Source of the DNA: a virus
Strand: one strand, 5' to 3'
Virus record (IMG/VR): IMGVR_UViG_3300032285_000933
Coordinates: 1-33,297 of that record
Length of the DNA stretch: 33,297 bases
Position 1 is the first letter of the stretch; every line of letters begins with the position of its first letter. Positions 1 through 8,860 of this stretch are shown here, in pieces. The notes below the pieces were generated by a model. That model saw only the letters and a program-made list of their open reading frames with translations. It was not told where the DNA came from and did no database searches. Made by a program: the position numbers and the translations under genes.

Positions 1-66
1 GGTACTACGATTGCCGCGACTTGTGATGTGTTTGTCTACGGCTATGACCTCACCTTTTTACCCTAA
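1..66 (+). CDS. C-terminal fragment of possible capsid decoration protein (repeat copy)
   Basis: This is an open frame with no start that ends in TAA at 64-66. Its 21 residues are identical to the end of the protein encoded at 32800-33240, ending in DLTFLP. It exists only because the contig ends overlap and is not a separate gene. After circularisation it merges with the complete copy. Confidence 0.9.
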   Translation, partial: GTTIAATCDVFVYGYDLTFLP

Positions 67-86
67 TTCGTGAGTGAATAAAGAAA

Positions 87-115
87 AGCCGCCTACAAAA
101 TGGGTGGCTTTTTTT
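87..115 (+). terminator. Rho-independent terminator downstream of the capsid genes
   Basis: A 7-bp stem (AGCCGCC at 87-93 paired with GGTGGCT at 103-109, one G-T wobble) has a 9-nt loop and is followed by a run of seven T. It lies about 20 bp after the stop of the capsid-region gene and 36 bp before the first tail-fibre gene, so it separates the head and tail parts of the late transcript. Confidence 0.85.
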
Positions 116-151
116 CGTTTTGATATACAATAATCTTCAAAGGAATCCACC

Positions 152-475
152 ATGTCCAAAACTACGATTACCCGTGGCAATTTGTTGAGCAGTTCCATTG
201 CCCAATTGACACTACCAAGCACTACTTTTTCCACAACAACCACCGAGGTGACGATTTCATGCCCCGGCGTGAAAACAACCGATATGATCAACGTCACCGT
301 TGATGCGGCGATGACGGTTGGTGTGGGCGTGGGCAATGCTTACACAAACACGGCCGATCAAATCACCGTGCGTTTATTCAACCTAACCGGCACATCGGTG
401 ACACAGGCCGCCGCCACGTTGTTGGTTAATGTGAAATCGCCCGAAGATAGCCCACTACCTGCTAATGTGGTGTAA
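152..475 (+). CDS. Small beta-rich virion protein, function unknown
   Basis: A 107-residue protein starting at ATG 152 behind an aaagga ribosome site. It is rich in Thr, Val and Ser and has almost no charge, as is typical of all-beta phage virion proteins. No catalytic motif is visible. It is the first gene after the capsid terminator and precedes a run of similar small proteins and tail fibres, spaced 2-10 bp apart. A head-surface or tail-fibre accessory role is inferred from position and composition only. I cannot assign it to a named family. Confidence 0.8.
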   Translation: MSKTTITRGNLLSSSIAQLTLPSTTFSTTTTEVTISCPGVKTTDMINVTVDAAMTVGVGVGNAYTNTADQITVRLFNLTGTSVTQAAATLLVNVKSPEDSPLPANVV

Positions 476-477
476 AC

Positions 478-825
478 ATGGCCAGTTCAACCGTTCAACG
501 CAATGCTGGTTTGACCTATTGTTTTAGCGTTACAAGTAGTGCCCATTCAAGCACATTGATTGACGATACAACAAACGATCAAATCAACTATTGTTCATTT
601 CTAAACACCGGCGCGGCACCAATAGCGGTTAAATTCGCTAATTATTCACCATGCCCCGCCGCAACGTTTCCAAGTGATGGCACGCCGGGGGATTATGTTT
701 TGCCCGCGGGCATGACATCACCCATCATCTTAGCAACGCCCACAACGCCCTTTTACATGACGGCAATTAGTAATAGTGGCACCGCGGGTTTGCTATATGT
801 AACGGCCGTTGGCGATCAAAGTTAA
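478..825 (+). CDS. Small structural-type protein, function unknown
   Basis: 115 residues beginning MASSTVQRNAG, with the start 2 bp after the previous stop (TAAACATG), so probably translationally coupled. The sequence is neutral, rich in Thr, Ala and Pro and predicted beta-rich, with three Cys (residues about 15, 39 and 59). There is no signal peptide or membrane segment. Its place between another small virion-like protein and the fibre genes suggests a head or fibre accessory protein. That role is inference. Confidence 0.8.
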   Translation: MASSTVQRNAGLTYCFSVTSSAHSSTLIDDTTNDQINYCSFLNTGAAPIAVKFANYSPCPAATFPSDGTPGDYVLPAGMTSPIILATPTTPFYMTAISNSGTAGLLYVTAVGDQS

Positions 826-835
826 GGAATAAGCC

Positions 836-1333
836 ATGACAAATCAAGTTGCCTCAACCGTAACTACGCAAATAGTGCCCGTGCAAGGGCAATTTGATTC
901 AAATGGTAATTGCTTGGCGTTGATTGGGCCGGGGGGCGTGGTTTTCTACGCCCCATTTCCAACCACTATCACCACAACCAACATTTACGCAACAAGCCAA
1001 ATTGGCTATGCAAGCGGAAATTATGGCACCGTAACCCAAACAAACAACAAAACCACGGGTGTGACAATCAACACATCTAGTGGCCAAATCGTCACCGCCA
1101 ATAGCCAATTGGCCCCAAGCGCACAAGCGGTTTTCACGGTTACAAATAGCCAAGTAAGCGCAAATGACAATGTAATTTGTTCGATTGCAAGCGGCGGCAC
1201 GCAAGGCGCATACAATGTGTTTGTTGCCGGAATTGCCAATGGATCGTTTGTCGTGGTGATCAAAAATAGCACCAACAATGCGTATTCTGAGGCGGTGACA
1301 ATTAATTTTTCTATTTTGCACACAAATAGTTAA
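836..1333 (+). CDS. Tail-associated beta-rich protein, fibre-like
   Basis: 165 residues starting at ATG 836 after a taagga ribosome site. The N-terminal part includes FDSNGNCLALIGPGGVV. The middle includes YGTVTQTNNKTTGVTINT followed by a beta-sandwich-like stretch ending in SILHTNS. This type of sequence is common among uncharacterised structural proteins of aquatic phages. It probably belongs to the fibre or surface protein set. No enzymatic residues are seen, and the exact role is unknown. Confidence 0.8.
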   Translation: MTNQVASTVTTQIVPVQGQFDSNGNCLALIGPGGVVFYAPFPTTITTTNIYATSQIGYASGNYGTVTQTNNKTTGVTINTSSGQIVTANSQLAPSAQAVFTVTNSQVSANDNVICSIASGGTQGAYNVFVAGIANGSFVVVIKNSTNNAYSEAVTINFSILHTNS

Positions 1334-1342
1334 GGGATAGAA

Positions 1343-2617
1343 ATGGGAACATTAGTCTTTCAAGCCGCACTTGGTGGGCAAGTATCCGTTACGGGCCCAA
1401 ATACGGCATCAAGCTATACCATAGCGGTGCCAACGGTTAACGGCACATTTGTAACCACTGGCGATAGCGGCACGGTTACCAACACAATGTTGGTCAATAG
1501 TAGCACCACTATCAACGGCACCACGATTGCGTTGGGCGCAAGTGGCACGGTGACGGCCGCCAATCCTAATGCTTTAACGATTTCAACCGGCCTAACCGGA
1601 TCATCCTACACCGGCGCATCCGCGGTAACCATAGCAATTGACACATCGGTGGTGACCACGCTAACCGGCACGCAAACGCTAACAAATAAAACACTAACAA
1701 GCCCAATCATTTCCACGATATCCAACACCGGCACGCTAACATTGCCCACAAGCACGGATACATTGGTTGGGCGGGCAACAACGGATACGCTAACAAACAA
1801 ATCAATTAGCGGATCAACCAACACACTAACTAACATTGGAAATGCGGCACTAACCAATTCCACGGTGACGATTGGATCAACAAGCGTTGCTTTGGGTGCC
1901 ACGGTAACCACGTTTTCGGGCGTGACATTGACAAGCCCAACATTCACCGCGCCGGCCCTTGGAACGCCCGCTAGTGGGGTTTTAACGAATACCACGGGCC
2001 TACCCATTAGCACCGGCGTTTCGGGGCTAGGAACGGGCGTTGCCACATTCTTGGCCACACCATCTAGCGCAAATTTACTAGCCGCGGTCACCGATGAAAC
2101 CGGCACCGGATCATTGGTGTTTGCAACAAGCCCCACGTTAGTAACACCGGCTTTGGGCACGCCATCAAGCGCAACATTGACAAATGCAACGGGTTTGCCA
2201 ATTAGCACGGGTGTTTCGGGCCTTGCAACGGGTATTGCAACGTTTTTGGCCACGCCATCAAGTGCCAATTTAGCGGCCGCTTTGACGGATGAAACGGGAA
2301 CAGGCGCAAATGTATTTGCCACATCGCCAACATTGGTAACGCCTATATTGGGCACACCAACTAGCGGTAACTTGGTAAACACAACGGGCTACACAACCGC
2401 CAATTTATCGGGCACGATCACTAACGCGCAATTGGCCAATTCAACGATTTCCGGTGTTTCATTGGGCGGTAATTTGGCCAATTTAACGGCCGGAACAAAC
2501 GTCACATTTAGTAGTGGAACAACCTACAACGGTTCAACTGCCATTACAATTAGCGCAAGTGGCGGCGGCAGTAGTTCACCATCAGCTTATGCTTACTCTT
2601 GGTTTATTTCAAGATAA
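1343..2617 (+). CDS. Tail fibre protein with 65-residue tandem repeats
   Basis: 424 residues, strongly Thr/Ser/Gly/Ala-rich, with very few charged residues. The middle contains repeats of exactly 65 residues beginning [16 protein letters not shown] and ILGTPTSG. Each full unit includes [11 protein letters not shown], a [11 protein letters not shown] segment and DETGTG. The earlier part has [15 protein letters not shown], typical of phage fibre shafts. Such repeats usually form trimeric beta-structured shafts that hold a receptor-binding tip. It probably assembles with the next two gene products. The C-terminus ([11 protein letters not shown]) carries no obvious chaperone domain. Fibre assignment is confident; the attachment partner is unknown. 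Confidence 0.85.
   Translation: MGTLVFQAALGGQVSVTGPNTASSYTIAVPTVNGTFVTTGDSGTVTNTMLVNSSTTINGTTIALGASGTVTAANPNALTISTGLTGSSYTGASAVTIAIDTSVVTTLTGTQTLTNKTLTSPIISTISNTGTLTLPTSTDTLVGRATTDTLTNKSISGSTNTLTNIGNAALTNSTVTIGSTSVALGATVTTFSGVTLTSPTFTAPALGTPASGVLTNTTGLPISTGVSGLGTGVATFLATPSSANLLAAVTDETGTGSLVFATSPTLVTPALGTPSSATLTNATGLPISTGVSGLATGIATFLATPSSANLAAALTDETGTGANVFATSPTLVTPILGTPTSGNLVNTTGYTTANLSGTITNAQLANSTISGVSLGGNLANLTAGTNVTFSSGTTYNGSTAITISASGGGSSSPSAYAYSWFISR
1955..2362 (+). repeat. In-frame 195-bp tandem repeats in the tail fibre gene
   Basis: Equivalent units start at 1955, 2150 and 2345, exactly 195 bp (65 codons) apart. Two units are complete and the third is truncated. The units differ at many third positions, so the duplication is old rather than a recent assembly artefact. 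Confidence 0.85.
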
Positions 2618-2626
2618 AGGAAAACC

Positions 2627-3442
2627 ATGTTAATTTTAGATGCAACAACCAAATCAATCGTGGTGGCCATGTCAGGCGCGGCCGCCACAACAAACCCATC
2701 TTTTGTTAGTGCTTGGTCAGACGATACCGGCACGGCGTTTACTGAGGGCGAAAACGATGGCGCATTGAATGGCACCACATCGGTTAGTTTGGTTGCCGCA
2801 CCGGCCGCATCCACAAGGCGTTTGATTAAGACTATTTACATATCAAACACGGATACGGCCGCGGTGACAATCACCGTTAGCATGAATAACAATTCAACAT
2901 TGCGCCAAATTGCCAAAGTAACGCTAAATGTTGGCGATACTTGGTCAACGGATGGCACAACGGATACATACGGCGCATTGAAACAAACATTAGGCACTAT
3001 TAATCTTTCAAGTGTCACCGGCACTTTGGCGGTGGCTAATGGTGGAACGGGCGTGACAACATCAACCGGCACTGGTAGCGTTGTTTTGGGCACCACGCCC
3101 ACACTAACAACACCGGTTGTTACCGGATACACGGAAACCGCACCGGCAATTGCCAATTCAAGCACCGCGGTTACTTTAAGCCTAGCAAGTGGCACGGTTT
3201 TAAGCTATACGCTAACCGGCAATTGCACATTCACAATGCCAACGGCCACAAGCGGCACATCATTTATTGTTAAGTTAATTCAAGATGGCACCGGATCACG
3301 CACGGCCACATTTACGGGCGTTAAGTGGCCGGGCGGCACGGCACCCACGATAACAACCACGGCATCAACGGGCGTTGATGTTTTAAGTTTTGTGTGTATC
3401 AATTCAATTTGGTATGGCACCGCGGCACAGGCGTTCGCATAA
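2627..3442 (+). CDS. Fibre/tail protein with ANGGTG motif
   Basis: 271 residues. The N-terminal half (to about residue 120) resembles a beta-sandwich attachment domain, with KTIYISNTDTAAVTITV and a WSTDGTT motif. The second half has TGTLAVANGGTGVTT, a linker motif very common in phage fibre shafts, and then a C-terminal domain with FTMPTATSGTSFIVKLIQDG. That last stretch resembles capping domains of aquatic phage fibres. It overlaps the next start by one base (TAATG). Probably a fibre adaptor or second fibre subunit; the exact position in the tail is inference. Confidence 0.8.
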   Translation: MLILDATTKSIVVAMSGAAATTNPSFVSAWSDDTGTAFTEGENDGALNGTTSVSLVAAPAASTRRLIKTIYISNTDTAAVTITVSMNNNSTLRQIAKVTLNVGDTWSTDGTTDTYGALKQTLGTINLSSVTGTLAVANGGTGVTTSTGTGSVVLGTTPTLTTPVVTGYTETAPAIANSSTAVTLSLASGTVLSYTLTGNCTFTMPTATSGTSFIVKLIQDGTGSRTATFTGVKWPGGTAPTITTTASTGVDVLSFVCINSIWYGTAAQAFA

Positions 3443-5133
3443 TGTTTGGCGCACTAGATTTTTTATTCACCGGCGTTTCTAAAGCTGGGGTTTCTGCTAC
3501 TTATTTGTTAGTGGCGGGTGGTGGTGCTGGTGGACTTGGGCAAGATTCAGGTGGTGGCGGTGCGGGTGGATATTTATCTAATACGTTAAGTGCCGCTTTA
3601 AATACCGCATACACAGTCACAGTTGGTGCGGGTGGTTCATCTTCTGCATATACAGGCTCTAATTCTGTTCTTTCATCTATCATTGCTTATGGTGGTGGTC
3701 AAGGTGGATCGTTAAATGGAAACGGAAACTCTGGTGGATCAGGTGGTGGAGGTGGTGGTGCAACAACCACAACATCTGGCGGTGCGGCAACCCCATCGGG
3801 CCAAGGAAATGCTGGTGGATCAGGAGCATCAACTTTCCCATCAGGCGGTGGTGGTGGCGCTGGGGCAGTAGGTGGATCAGCCGTTGCCGCACCAAAATCA
3901 GCAGGGTTGGGTGGTAATGGATTAGCCAATAGCATTACTGGCTCATCTGTTTACTACGCTGGTGGCGGCGGTGGCGGTGGTTATATTGGTGCTGGTGGTG
4001 GTTCAGTCTCTGGTGGATTGGGCGGTGGTGGAAACGGCACAACAGTATCAGGCACAACAGGAAGTAATGGAACTGCAAACACTGGTGGCGGTGGTGGTGC
4101 TAATGGCGACTCTACTGCTGGAGGTGCGTTGAGCAATGGTGGCTCTGGTGTAGTTATTATTTCTATACCCAAAGCATACATTGCTACATTTTCTGCTGGT
4201 GTAACTTATACAGGTGCAGTAGTAGGTGCTAATCGTGTTTATACAGTTACCGCAACGTCAACAACATCTGAAACAGTTACTTTTAGCATTGCATCAACAT
4301 TAAGTGCAATTTATTTATTAGTTGCCGGTGGCGGTGGTGGTGGAACAGATGCGGGTGGTGGCGGTGGCGCGGGTGGTGTTCTTACTAACACTGCATCAGT
4401 AAGTTATAACACCGCTTATTCTATTGTTGTTGGTGCTGGTGGGAATGGTAGTTTGTGGAGTCCGGCAACGCCATCTGTAAGTGGCAATTATTCCAAATTC
4501 ACAAGTAGCATTACCGCAACTGGTGGTGGTGCCGCCGGTGGTGGAAATACTGGGGGTGTTACTGGAACCGCCGCATCAACGGGTGGTAGCGGTGGCGGTG
4601 GAGCTGGTTATGCAACAATATTTTCCGGCGCAAGTGGAACAAGTGGACAAGGCAATTCAGGTGGAAGCGGAAATACTGATAACACAACGTATCGTGCCGG
4701 TGGCGGTGGCGGTGGTGCCGGTGGCAATGGTGTTTCTGTTACATCCAATCAAGGTGGAAATGGTGGGGTTGGTTTTTCTAGTTCAATAACTGGAACATCT
4801 GTTTATTATGCAGGCGGCGGTGGTGGTGATACATCATCCGGTTATACGCCCGGAACTGGTGGTAATGGCGGTGGCGGTGGTGGTAGCACCGGATCAACAA
4901 GTGGTGTTGCTGGAACGGCAAACACTGGTGGTGGTGGCGGTGGTGGTGGTGGCGCTCCTAGTGCCGCCGGCGGCAATGGCGGTTCAGGTGTAGCTATCAT
5001 TAAAGTGCCCGCCGGAACAGGTGTAACTTTTTCAGGTGGTGTAACATCTACAAGTAGTTCATCAGTCTCAGGTTACACAATTTACACAGTAACCGCAACA
5101 TCAACAACGTCAGAAACTGTGACATTCAGTTAA
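3442..5133 (+). CDS. Glycine-rich tail adhesin with duplicated module
   Basis: 563 residues from ATG 3442, which overlaps the previous TAA (TAATG). I preferred it to the upstream in-frame codon at 3394, which lies inside the preceding gene. Two modules of roughly 270 residues each begin YLLVAGGG and run through poly-Gly blocks, ITGxSVYYAGGGGG and GGSGV-I-I, ending TVTATSTTSETVTFS. Glycine-rich domains of this kind are found in phage fibre tips, for example the T4-type S16 gp38 adhesin with packed polyglycine helices. Glycine codons are mostly GGT here, whereas neighbouring genes prefer GGC, which suggests recent acquisition. A receptor-binding role is inferred. Confidence 0.8.
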   Translation: MFGALDFLFTGVSKAGVSATYLLVAGGGAGGLGQDSGGGGAGGYLSNTLSAALNTAYTVTVGAGGSSSAYTGSNSVLSSIIAYGGGQGGSLNGNGNSGGSGGGGGGATTTTSGGAATPSGQGNAGGSGASTFPSGGGGGAGAVGGSAVAAPKSAGLGGNGLANSITGSSVYYAGGGGGGGYIGAGGGSVSGGLGGGGNGTTVSGTTGSNGTANTGGGGGANGDSTAGGALSNGGSGVVIISIPKAYIATFSAGVTYTGAVVGANRVYTVTATSTTSETVTFSIASTLSAIYLLVAGGGGGGTDAGGGGGAGGVLTNTASVSYNTAYSIVVGAGGNGSLWSPATPSVSGNYSKFTSSITATGGGAAGGGNTGGVTGTAASTGGSGGGGAGYATIFSGASGTSGQGNSGGSGNTDNTTYRAGGGGGGAGGNGVSVTSNQGGNGGVGFSSSITGTSVYYAGGGGGDTSSGYTPGTGGNGGGGGGSTGSTSGVAGTANTGGGGGGGGGAPSAAGGNGGSGVAIIKVPAGTGVTFSGGVTSTSSSSVSGYTIYTVTATSTTSETVTFS

Positions 5134-5141
5134 GGAAAAAC

Positions 5142-5519
5142 ATGGCACACTTTGCAAAATTAGATGAAAACAACATTGTGGTATTTGTCACCGTGGGGCG
5201 TGATGAGGATAACGGCAAAGAAGATGAATTGTCAGCACGCACAGGTGATGTATACAAACAGACCAGTTACAACACAAGCGGTGGTGTTCACGCGTTGGGT
5301 GGCACACCATTTCGTAAAAATTACGCTGGCCTTGGATACACCTATGACGCTGGGCGAGATGCTTTCATTCCTCCCAAGCCATACGCATCATGGGTCTTGA
5401 ATGAATCCACTTGTTTGTGGGATGCGCCGATGCCATATCCAACAGATTTGGGGACACCGGATGCGCCCAAACGATACACATGGAATGAAGAATCAAAAAC
5501 ATGGGATTTGGTTGCTTAA
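5142..5519 (+). CDS. Conserved aquatic-phage fibre-region protein (MAHFAKLD family)
   Basis: 125 residues beginning MAHFAKLDENNIVVFV, with RKNYAGLGYTYDAGRDAFI, KPYASWVLNE and a C-terminal WNEESKTWDLV. This arrangement is recognisable from many cyanophage and marine or freshwater phage genomes, where it lies next to tail-fibre or baseplate genes. Its biochemical role is not established. It follows the adhesin by 8 bp behind an aaggaa ribosome site, and its TAA overlaps the next ATG by one base. Probably a virion or fibre-assembly protein. Confidence 0.85.
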   Translation: MAHFAKLDENNIVVFVTVGRDEDNGKEDELSARTGDVYKQTSYNTSGGVHALGGTPFRKNYAGLGYTYDAGRDAFIPPKPYASWVLNESTCLWDAPMPYPTDLGTPDAPKRYTWNEESKTWDLVA

Positions 5520-5671
5520 TGGAATCAATTAATTTATCAACAACATTGGTTAACCAAATCTTGGCCTATTTGGCCACTAAGCCATTCCAAGAGGTTGCGC
5601 CGCTAATTGATGCCATCCAAAAAGAGGGGCAAAAGATTGCGCCCGATCAACACGTTGTAATTCCCGCATAA
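5519..5671 (+). CDS. Small hypothetical protein
   Basis: 50 residues beginning [15 protein letters not shown]. The ATG overlaps the preceding stop by one base (TAATG), which supports coupled translation, and the stop lies 8 bp before the next gene. The protein is mostly helical, with [17 protein letters not shown]. No known domain is seen. The dense packing and codon use matching its neighbours make it a real gene, but its function is unknown. Confidence 0.7.
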   Translation: MESINLSTTLVNQILAYLATKPFQEVAPLIDAIQKEGQKIAPDQHVVIPA

Positions 5672-5679
5672 GGATAAAT

Positions 5680-6651
5680 ATGACCGCCCCAATCGACATT
5701 ATTTCATCGGCATTGAAAGATATTGGCGCATTGGCGGCCGGTGAAACACCCGATCCCGCGGCGGCACAAGATGCGTTTGTGATGTTGAATCGGATGATTG
5801 ATCAATGGTCAAACGAACAAATGATGGTTTACTATAAAACCGAAATTGTTTATCCGATCACACCGGGGCAAACGCAATACACCATTGGGCCGGGTGGGGA
5901 AATCGGTGCGGTTTTCACGGGATCAATTGTTAATAACGTTTTGACGGTTACCGCCATCACAAGCGGAGCTATTGCATTGGGGATGACACTTAGTGGCACC
6001 GGAATCACCGTTGGCACAAAAATCAATGGATTTGCAACCGGTGCGGGCGGAAATGTTAACGAATTAGGCACCTATTTGCTTAACATTAGCCAAAACGTGA
6101 CAAGCACAACAATCAACGCATACTATCAACGCCCATTAAGCATTAATTCCGCTTTTGTTAGGATCAACACCAATTCCAACGGCGTGCCAATTATCAATGG
6201 CGGTTTGGATTATCCGGTGGCCGTGTTGAATCTTGAAAACTACAACATGATTGGTTTGAAAACGCTAAACGGCCCTTGGCCAAAGGCGGTTTATTATCAA
6301 CCAAGCGATCCATTGGGAAACATCTTTGTGTGGCCAAATCCCGCGCAAGGTGAAATGCACTTGTTTTGCGACACGCTATTTAGTAGCTATGTAACAATCA
6401 ATGATCCGATCATATTGCCCCAAGGCTATGAAATGGCGTTGGAATGGTGTTTGGCGGAAAGATTAATGCCATCGTATGGCAAAGCAAGCGCAACGCAAAT
6501 TCAAATGGTTAATGCCTTTGCGGCACAAGGAAAATCAACGCTAAAAAGAACAAACATGAAACCGGTGCAAAATTCAACATATCCCGATGCGCTATTGGTA
6601 TCAAGGGCGCGTGATGCGGGTTGGATTTTGTCGGGCGGTTTCTTTAGATAA
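5680..6651 (+). CDS. P22 gp4-like head-to-tail adaptor (tail accessory protein)
   Basis: 323 residues. The N-terminal helices ([20 protein letters not shown], then [17 protein letters not shown]) and the following [16 protein letters not shown] are typical of the gp4/tail-accessory family, which caps the portal and stabilises packaged DNA in P22-like phages. The C-terminal half, with [32 protein letters not shown] and DAGWIL-GFFR, matches the same fold. Residues about 76-147 are an extra beta-module inserted between the two parts. It lies directly upstream of the gp10-like hub gene with a 9-bp gap. P22 gp4 is about 166 residues, so this version is enlarged. Confidence 0.8.
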   Translation: MTAPIDIISSALKDIGALAAGETPDPAAAQDAFVMLNRMIDQWSNEQMMVYYKTEIVYPITPGQTQYTIGPGGEIGAVFTGSIVNNVLTVTAITSGAIALGMTLSGTGITVGTKINGFATGAGGNVNELGTYLLNISQNVTSTTINAYYQRPLSINSAFVRINTNSNGVPIINGGLDYPVAVLNLENYNMIGLKTLNGPWPKAVYYQPSDPLGNIFVWPNPAQGEMHLFCDTLFSSYVTINDPIILPQGYEMALEWCLAERLMPSYGKASATQIQMVNAFAAQGKSTLKRTNMKPVQNSTYPDALLVSRARDAGWILSGGFFR

Positions 6652-6660
6652 GGACGCAAG

Positions 6661-8619
6661 ATGCCGGACTTTGGCTTTGTTGGCGCAAGTTACACCGCAC
6701 CATCTATTTATCAGGATGCGCAGGAGTGTATAAATTTCTTTCCCGAGGTTGATCCAACCAAGCAACCGGGGGATAGGGGTGTTGTTGCGCTATATCCAAC
6801 ACCGGGGCTAACGGCGCAATTGGTTTTGCCGGCGGGGGCGGAGGTGCGTGGATTGCGCACATTAAGCGGCGGATCGCAAGCCATAGCCGTTTGCGGTGCC
6901 TATGTGTATCTTTTATCTAGCAACCTAACGCCTACTATTGTGGGGATTTTAAACACCGCAAGCGGCCGTGTGGGGCTTGTGGATGATGGTTTGTATGCCT
7001 ACATTGTTGATGGCACATACCGCTATTCTTGGCGCATTTCAACGCCAACAACTGCCATCTTTACCGGATCAATAAGTGGCACAACACTAACGGTTTCAAA
7101 CATTCAAAGCGGCACAATTGCTATTGGCCAAGTATTGTTTGGCGTTGGTGTGGCGCAAGAAACGGTGATCACCGGAGGATCGGGGACATCGTGGACGGTG
7201 GATATATCGCAAACGGTGCCAAGCACGCTAATGAATTCATTGGTGACGGCAAGCATAACGGGCACGATAACCGCCGGATCAACAAACGCAACGCTATCAA
7301 CCACATCAACGGTGTATTTAGGCCAAACCATTCAAGGCACCGGCGTGCCAACTAATTCGGTTGTCAAGGCGATTGGAACACCAAGCGGTGGGATTAATTA
7401 CTACACTCTATCCACAAACACCACGGTTGCCGCGGGCACGCTATATGTGTTGGATTTCACGGTGTTGCCGGCATCCGATGGCGCATTTAGTGGCGCAACA
7501 ACGGTTGATATCATTGATAACTATTTTGTTTATTCACGCCCATCTAGCCAACAATTTGGCGCATCGGATGCACTTAGCCCAATATCGCAACAATTATCGT
7601 TTGCATCCAAAGATGGCGCACCGGATCAATTGGTGGCGTTGATTGTGGATCATCGTGAGGTTTATTTGTTGGGGGAAACATCGAGTGAGGTGTGGGTTGA
7701 TGCGGGCCTTTTCCCATTCCCTTTTCAACGCATACCGGGCACAAGCACGCAACACGGTATTGCGGCACAAAATAGCGTTTCACGAGTTGGCAATAGTTTT
7801 GCCTATGTAAGCCGAAATCTACGCGGCCAAGGCCAAATCATGCAAATGAATGGCTATATTCCACAACGGATTTCAACCCATGCGGTGGAAAACACATTGG
7901 TGAATCAATACATCAATGATGCGATTGCGTGGACTTACCAATTGGAAGGCCATGAGGTTTATGTTATTTCGTTCCCTACTATTAATATCACTTGGGCATA
8001 CGATTCCACAACGGGCCTTTGGTATAAGTGGCTTTATTGCACCACGGCCAACCAATACCAACGGCACCGCGGTAATTGTTCGTGTGTATTCCAAGGCATG
8101 GTGCTCGTGGGTGATTACGCCAACGGAAAGATATATGAGTTGGATAATACCAACTACACCGATGATGGAAATAACATTAGGCGGTTAAGACGCGCACCGC
8201 ATTTGGTGGCAGATTTGCAAAGGCAATATTTTGAGGAATTACAGATTCAATTCCAACCCGGCGTTGGTTTTACGGGTTTATCCGTTGCGCCCTACATTTA
8301 CATTGGCACACCTTACACGATTTATCCAACGGCCACGTTAACAATTCCGGCCACACAAACGGTGGTGATTGGCTTTGCAACGCTACAAAACCAAACCACA
8401 ACGTTGCCACAAGCCATGTTGCGTTGGTCTGATGATGGCGGTAGCACTTGGTCAAACGAACATTGGGTGACAATTGGCCAAACCGGCAAATATAAAAACC
8501 GCGCCATTTGGCGGCGATTAGGCCAAGCACGCGATCGGGTGTTTGAGGTGGTGGTGACCGATCCGGTGAAAGCCGTGATTGTTTCGGCTAATTTGAAAGC
8601 TAGCGGGGGCGAAAATTGA
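6661..8619 (+). CDS. P22 gp10-like packaged-DNA stabilisation / tail hub protein
   Basis: 652 residues. It starts [20 protein letters not shown] and has [18 protein letters not shown] and [17 protein letters not shown], characteristic of the gp10-type protein that forms the beta-propeller-like tail hub below gp4. Later blocks include [28 protein letters not shown]-like [12 protein letters not shown] and a [10 protein letters not shown] segment. P22 gp10 is about 472 residues; the excess is largely two inserted beta-modules at about 131-192 and 197-265. These resemble the insert in the neighbouring gp4-like protein. The stop overlaps the next TTG start (TTGA). Confidence 0.8.
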   Translation: MPDFGFVGASYTAPSIYQDAQECINFFPEVDPTKQPGDRGVVALYPTPGLTAQLVLPAGAEVRGLRTLSGGSQAIAVCGAYVYLLSSNLTPTIVGILNTASGRVGLVDDGLYAYIVDGTYRYSWRISTPTTAIFTGSISGTTLTVSNIQSGTIAIGQVLFGVGVAQETVITGGSGTSWTVDISQTVPSTLMNSLVTASITGTITAGSTNATLSTTSTVYLGQTIQGTGVPTNSVVKAIGTPSGGINYYTLSTNTTVAAGTLYVLDFTVLPASDGAFSGATTVDIIDNYFVYSRPSSQQFGASDALSPISQQLSFASKDGAPDQLVALIVDHREVYLLGETSSEVWVDAGLFPFPFQRIPGTSTQHGIAAQNSVSRVGNSFAYVSRNLRGQGQIMQMNGYIPQRISTHAVENTLVNQYINDAIAWTYQLEGHEVYVISFPTINITWAYDSTTGLWYKWLYCTTANQYQRHRGNCSCVFQGMVLVGDYANGKIYELDNTNYTDDGNNIRRLRRAPHLVADLQRQYFEELQIQFQPGVGFTGLSVAPYIYIGTPYTIYPTATLTIPATQTVVIGFATLQNQTTTLPQAMLRWSDDGGSTWSNEHWVTIGQTGKYKNRAIWRRLGQARDRVFEVVVTDPVKAVIVSANLKASGGEN

Positions 8620-8849
8620 CAATTACAACCAATACCACACAATTACAACCTTACCCACAAAGTGAATTTTTGGATAAGGTGACAAATCGGCCTACACGGG
8701 CATGGCAACAATTTTTTCTAAATTTGTTGAACTTTACCCCTAGCACAACGGCAACCGCGGGATCGGGCACATTGCCGGCAAATCCGGTTGGTTTCATAAA
8801 TATCACGGTAAATGGGCAACAATTTAGAGTGCCGTATTACAATATATAA
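8616..8849 (+). CDS. Small tail-region protein (TTG start)
   Basis: 77 residues. The start is TTG at 8616, sharing bases with the preceding TGA (TTGA), with gggggcg as a ribosome site. The protein has [20 protein letters not shown], a motif seen in short phage proteins encoded beside tail-hub genes, and a C-terminal beta hairpin ending [11 protein letters not shown]. It may be a minor tail or needle-associated component. No firm function can be assigned. Confidence 0.75.
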   Translation: MTITTNTTQLQPYPQSEFLDKVTNRPTRAWQQFFLNLLNFTPSTTATAGSGTLPANPVGFINITVNGQQFRVPYYNI

Positions 8850-8860
8850 ATGGGGGAATA

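Larger units (their letters stand above)
1..123. repeat. Terminal direct repeat, left copy
   Basis: The first 123 bases are identical to the last 123 bases of the window (33175-33297). The repeat contains the last 22 codons of the possible decoration gene and a rho-independent terminator. This fits either an assembler overlap on a circular or circularly permuted genome, or a short direct terminal repeat. It means the genome is essentially complete. Confidence 0.95.

Noticed and set aside
1606-2382. 258-residue minus-strand ORF
   Set aside because: It is the reverse-strand shadow of the repetitive fibre gene. It mirrors the 65-codon repeat, has no ribosome site and consists of Val/Ala/Pro low complexity.
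3394-3441. Upstream start for the glycine-rich adhesin
   Set aside because: It lies within the end of the preceding fibre gene. The TAATG at 3440-3444 is the better start.
3680-4181. Minus-strand Pro- and His-rich ORFs opposite the adhesin
   Set aside because: They are complements of poly-Gly codons and are composition artefacts.
4481-4993. Plus-strand Val/Ala-rich ORFs inside the glycine-rich adhesin gene
   Set aside because: They arise from reading the GGT/GGC runs in another frame (poly-Val/Ala) and have no start context.
3442-5133. Diversity-generating retroelement target
   Set aside because: No reverse transcriptase gene or template repeat was seen in the window. The repeats are explained by module duplication.
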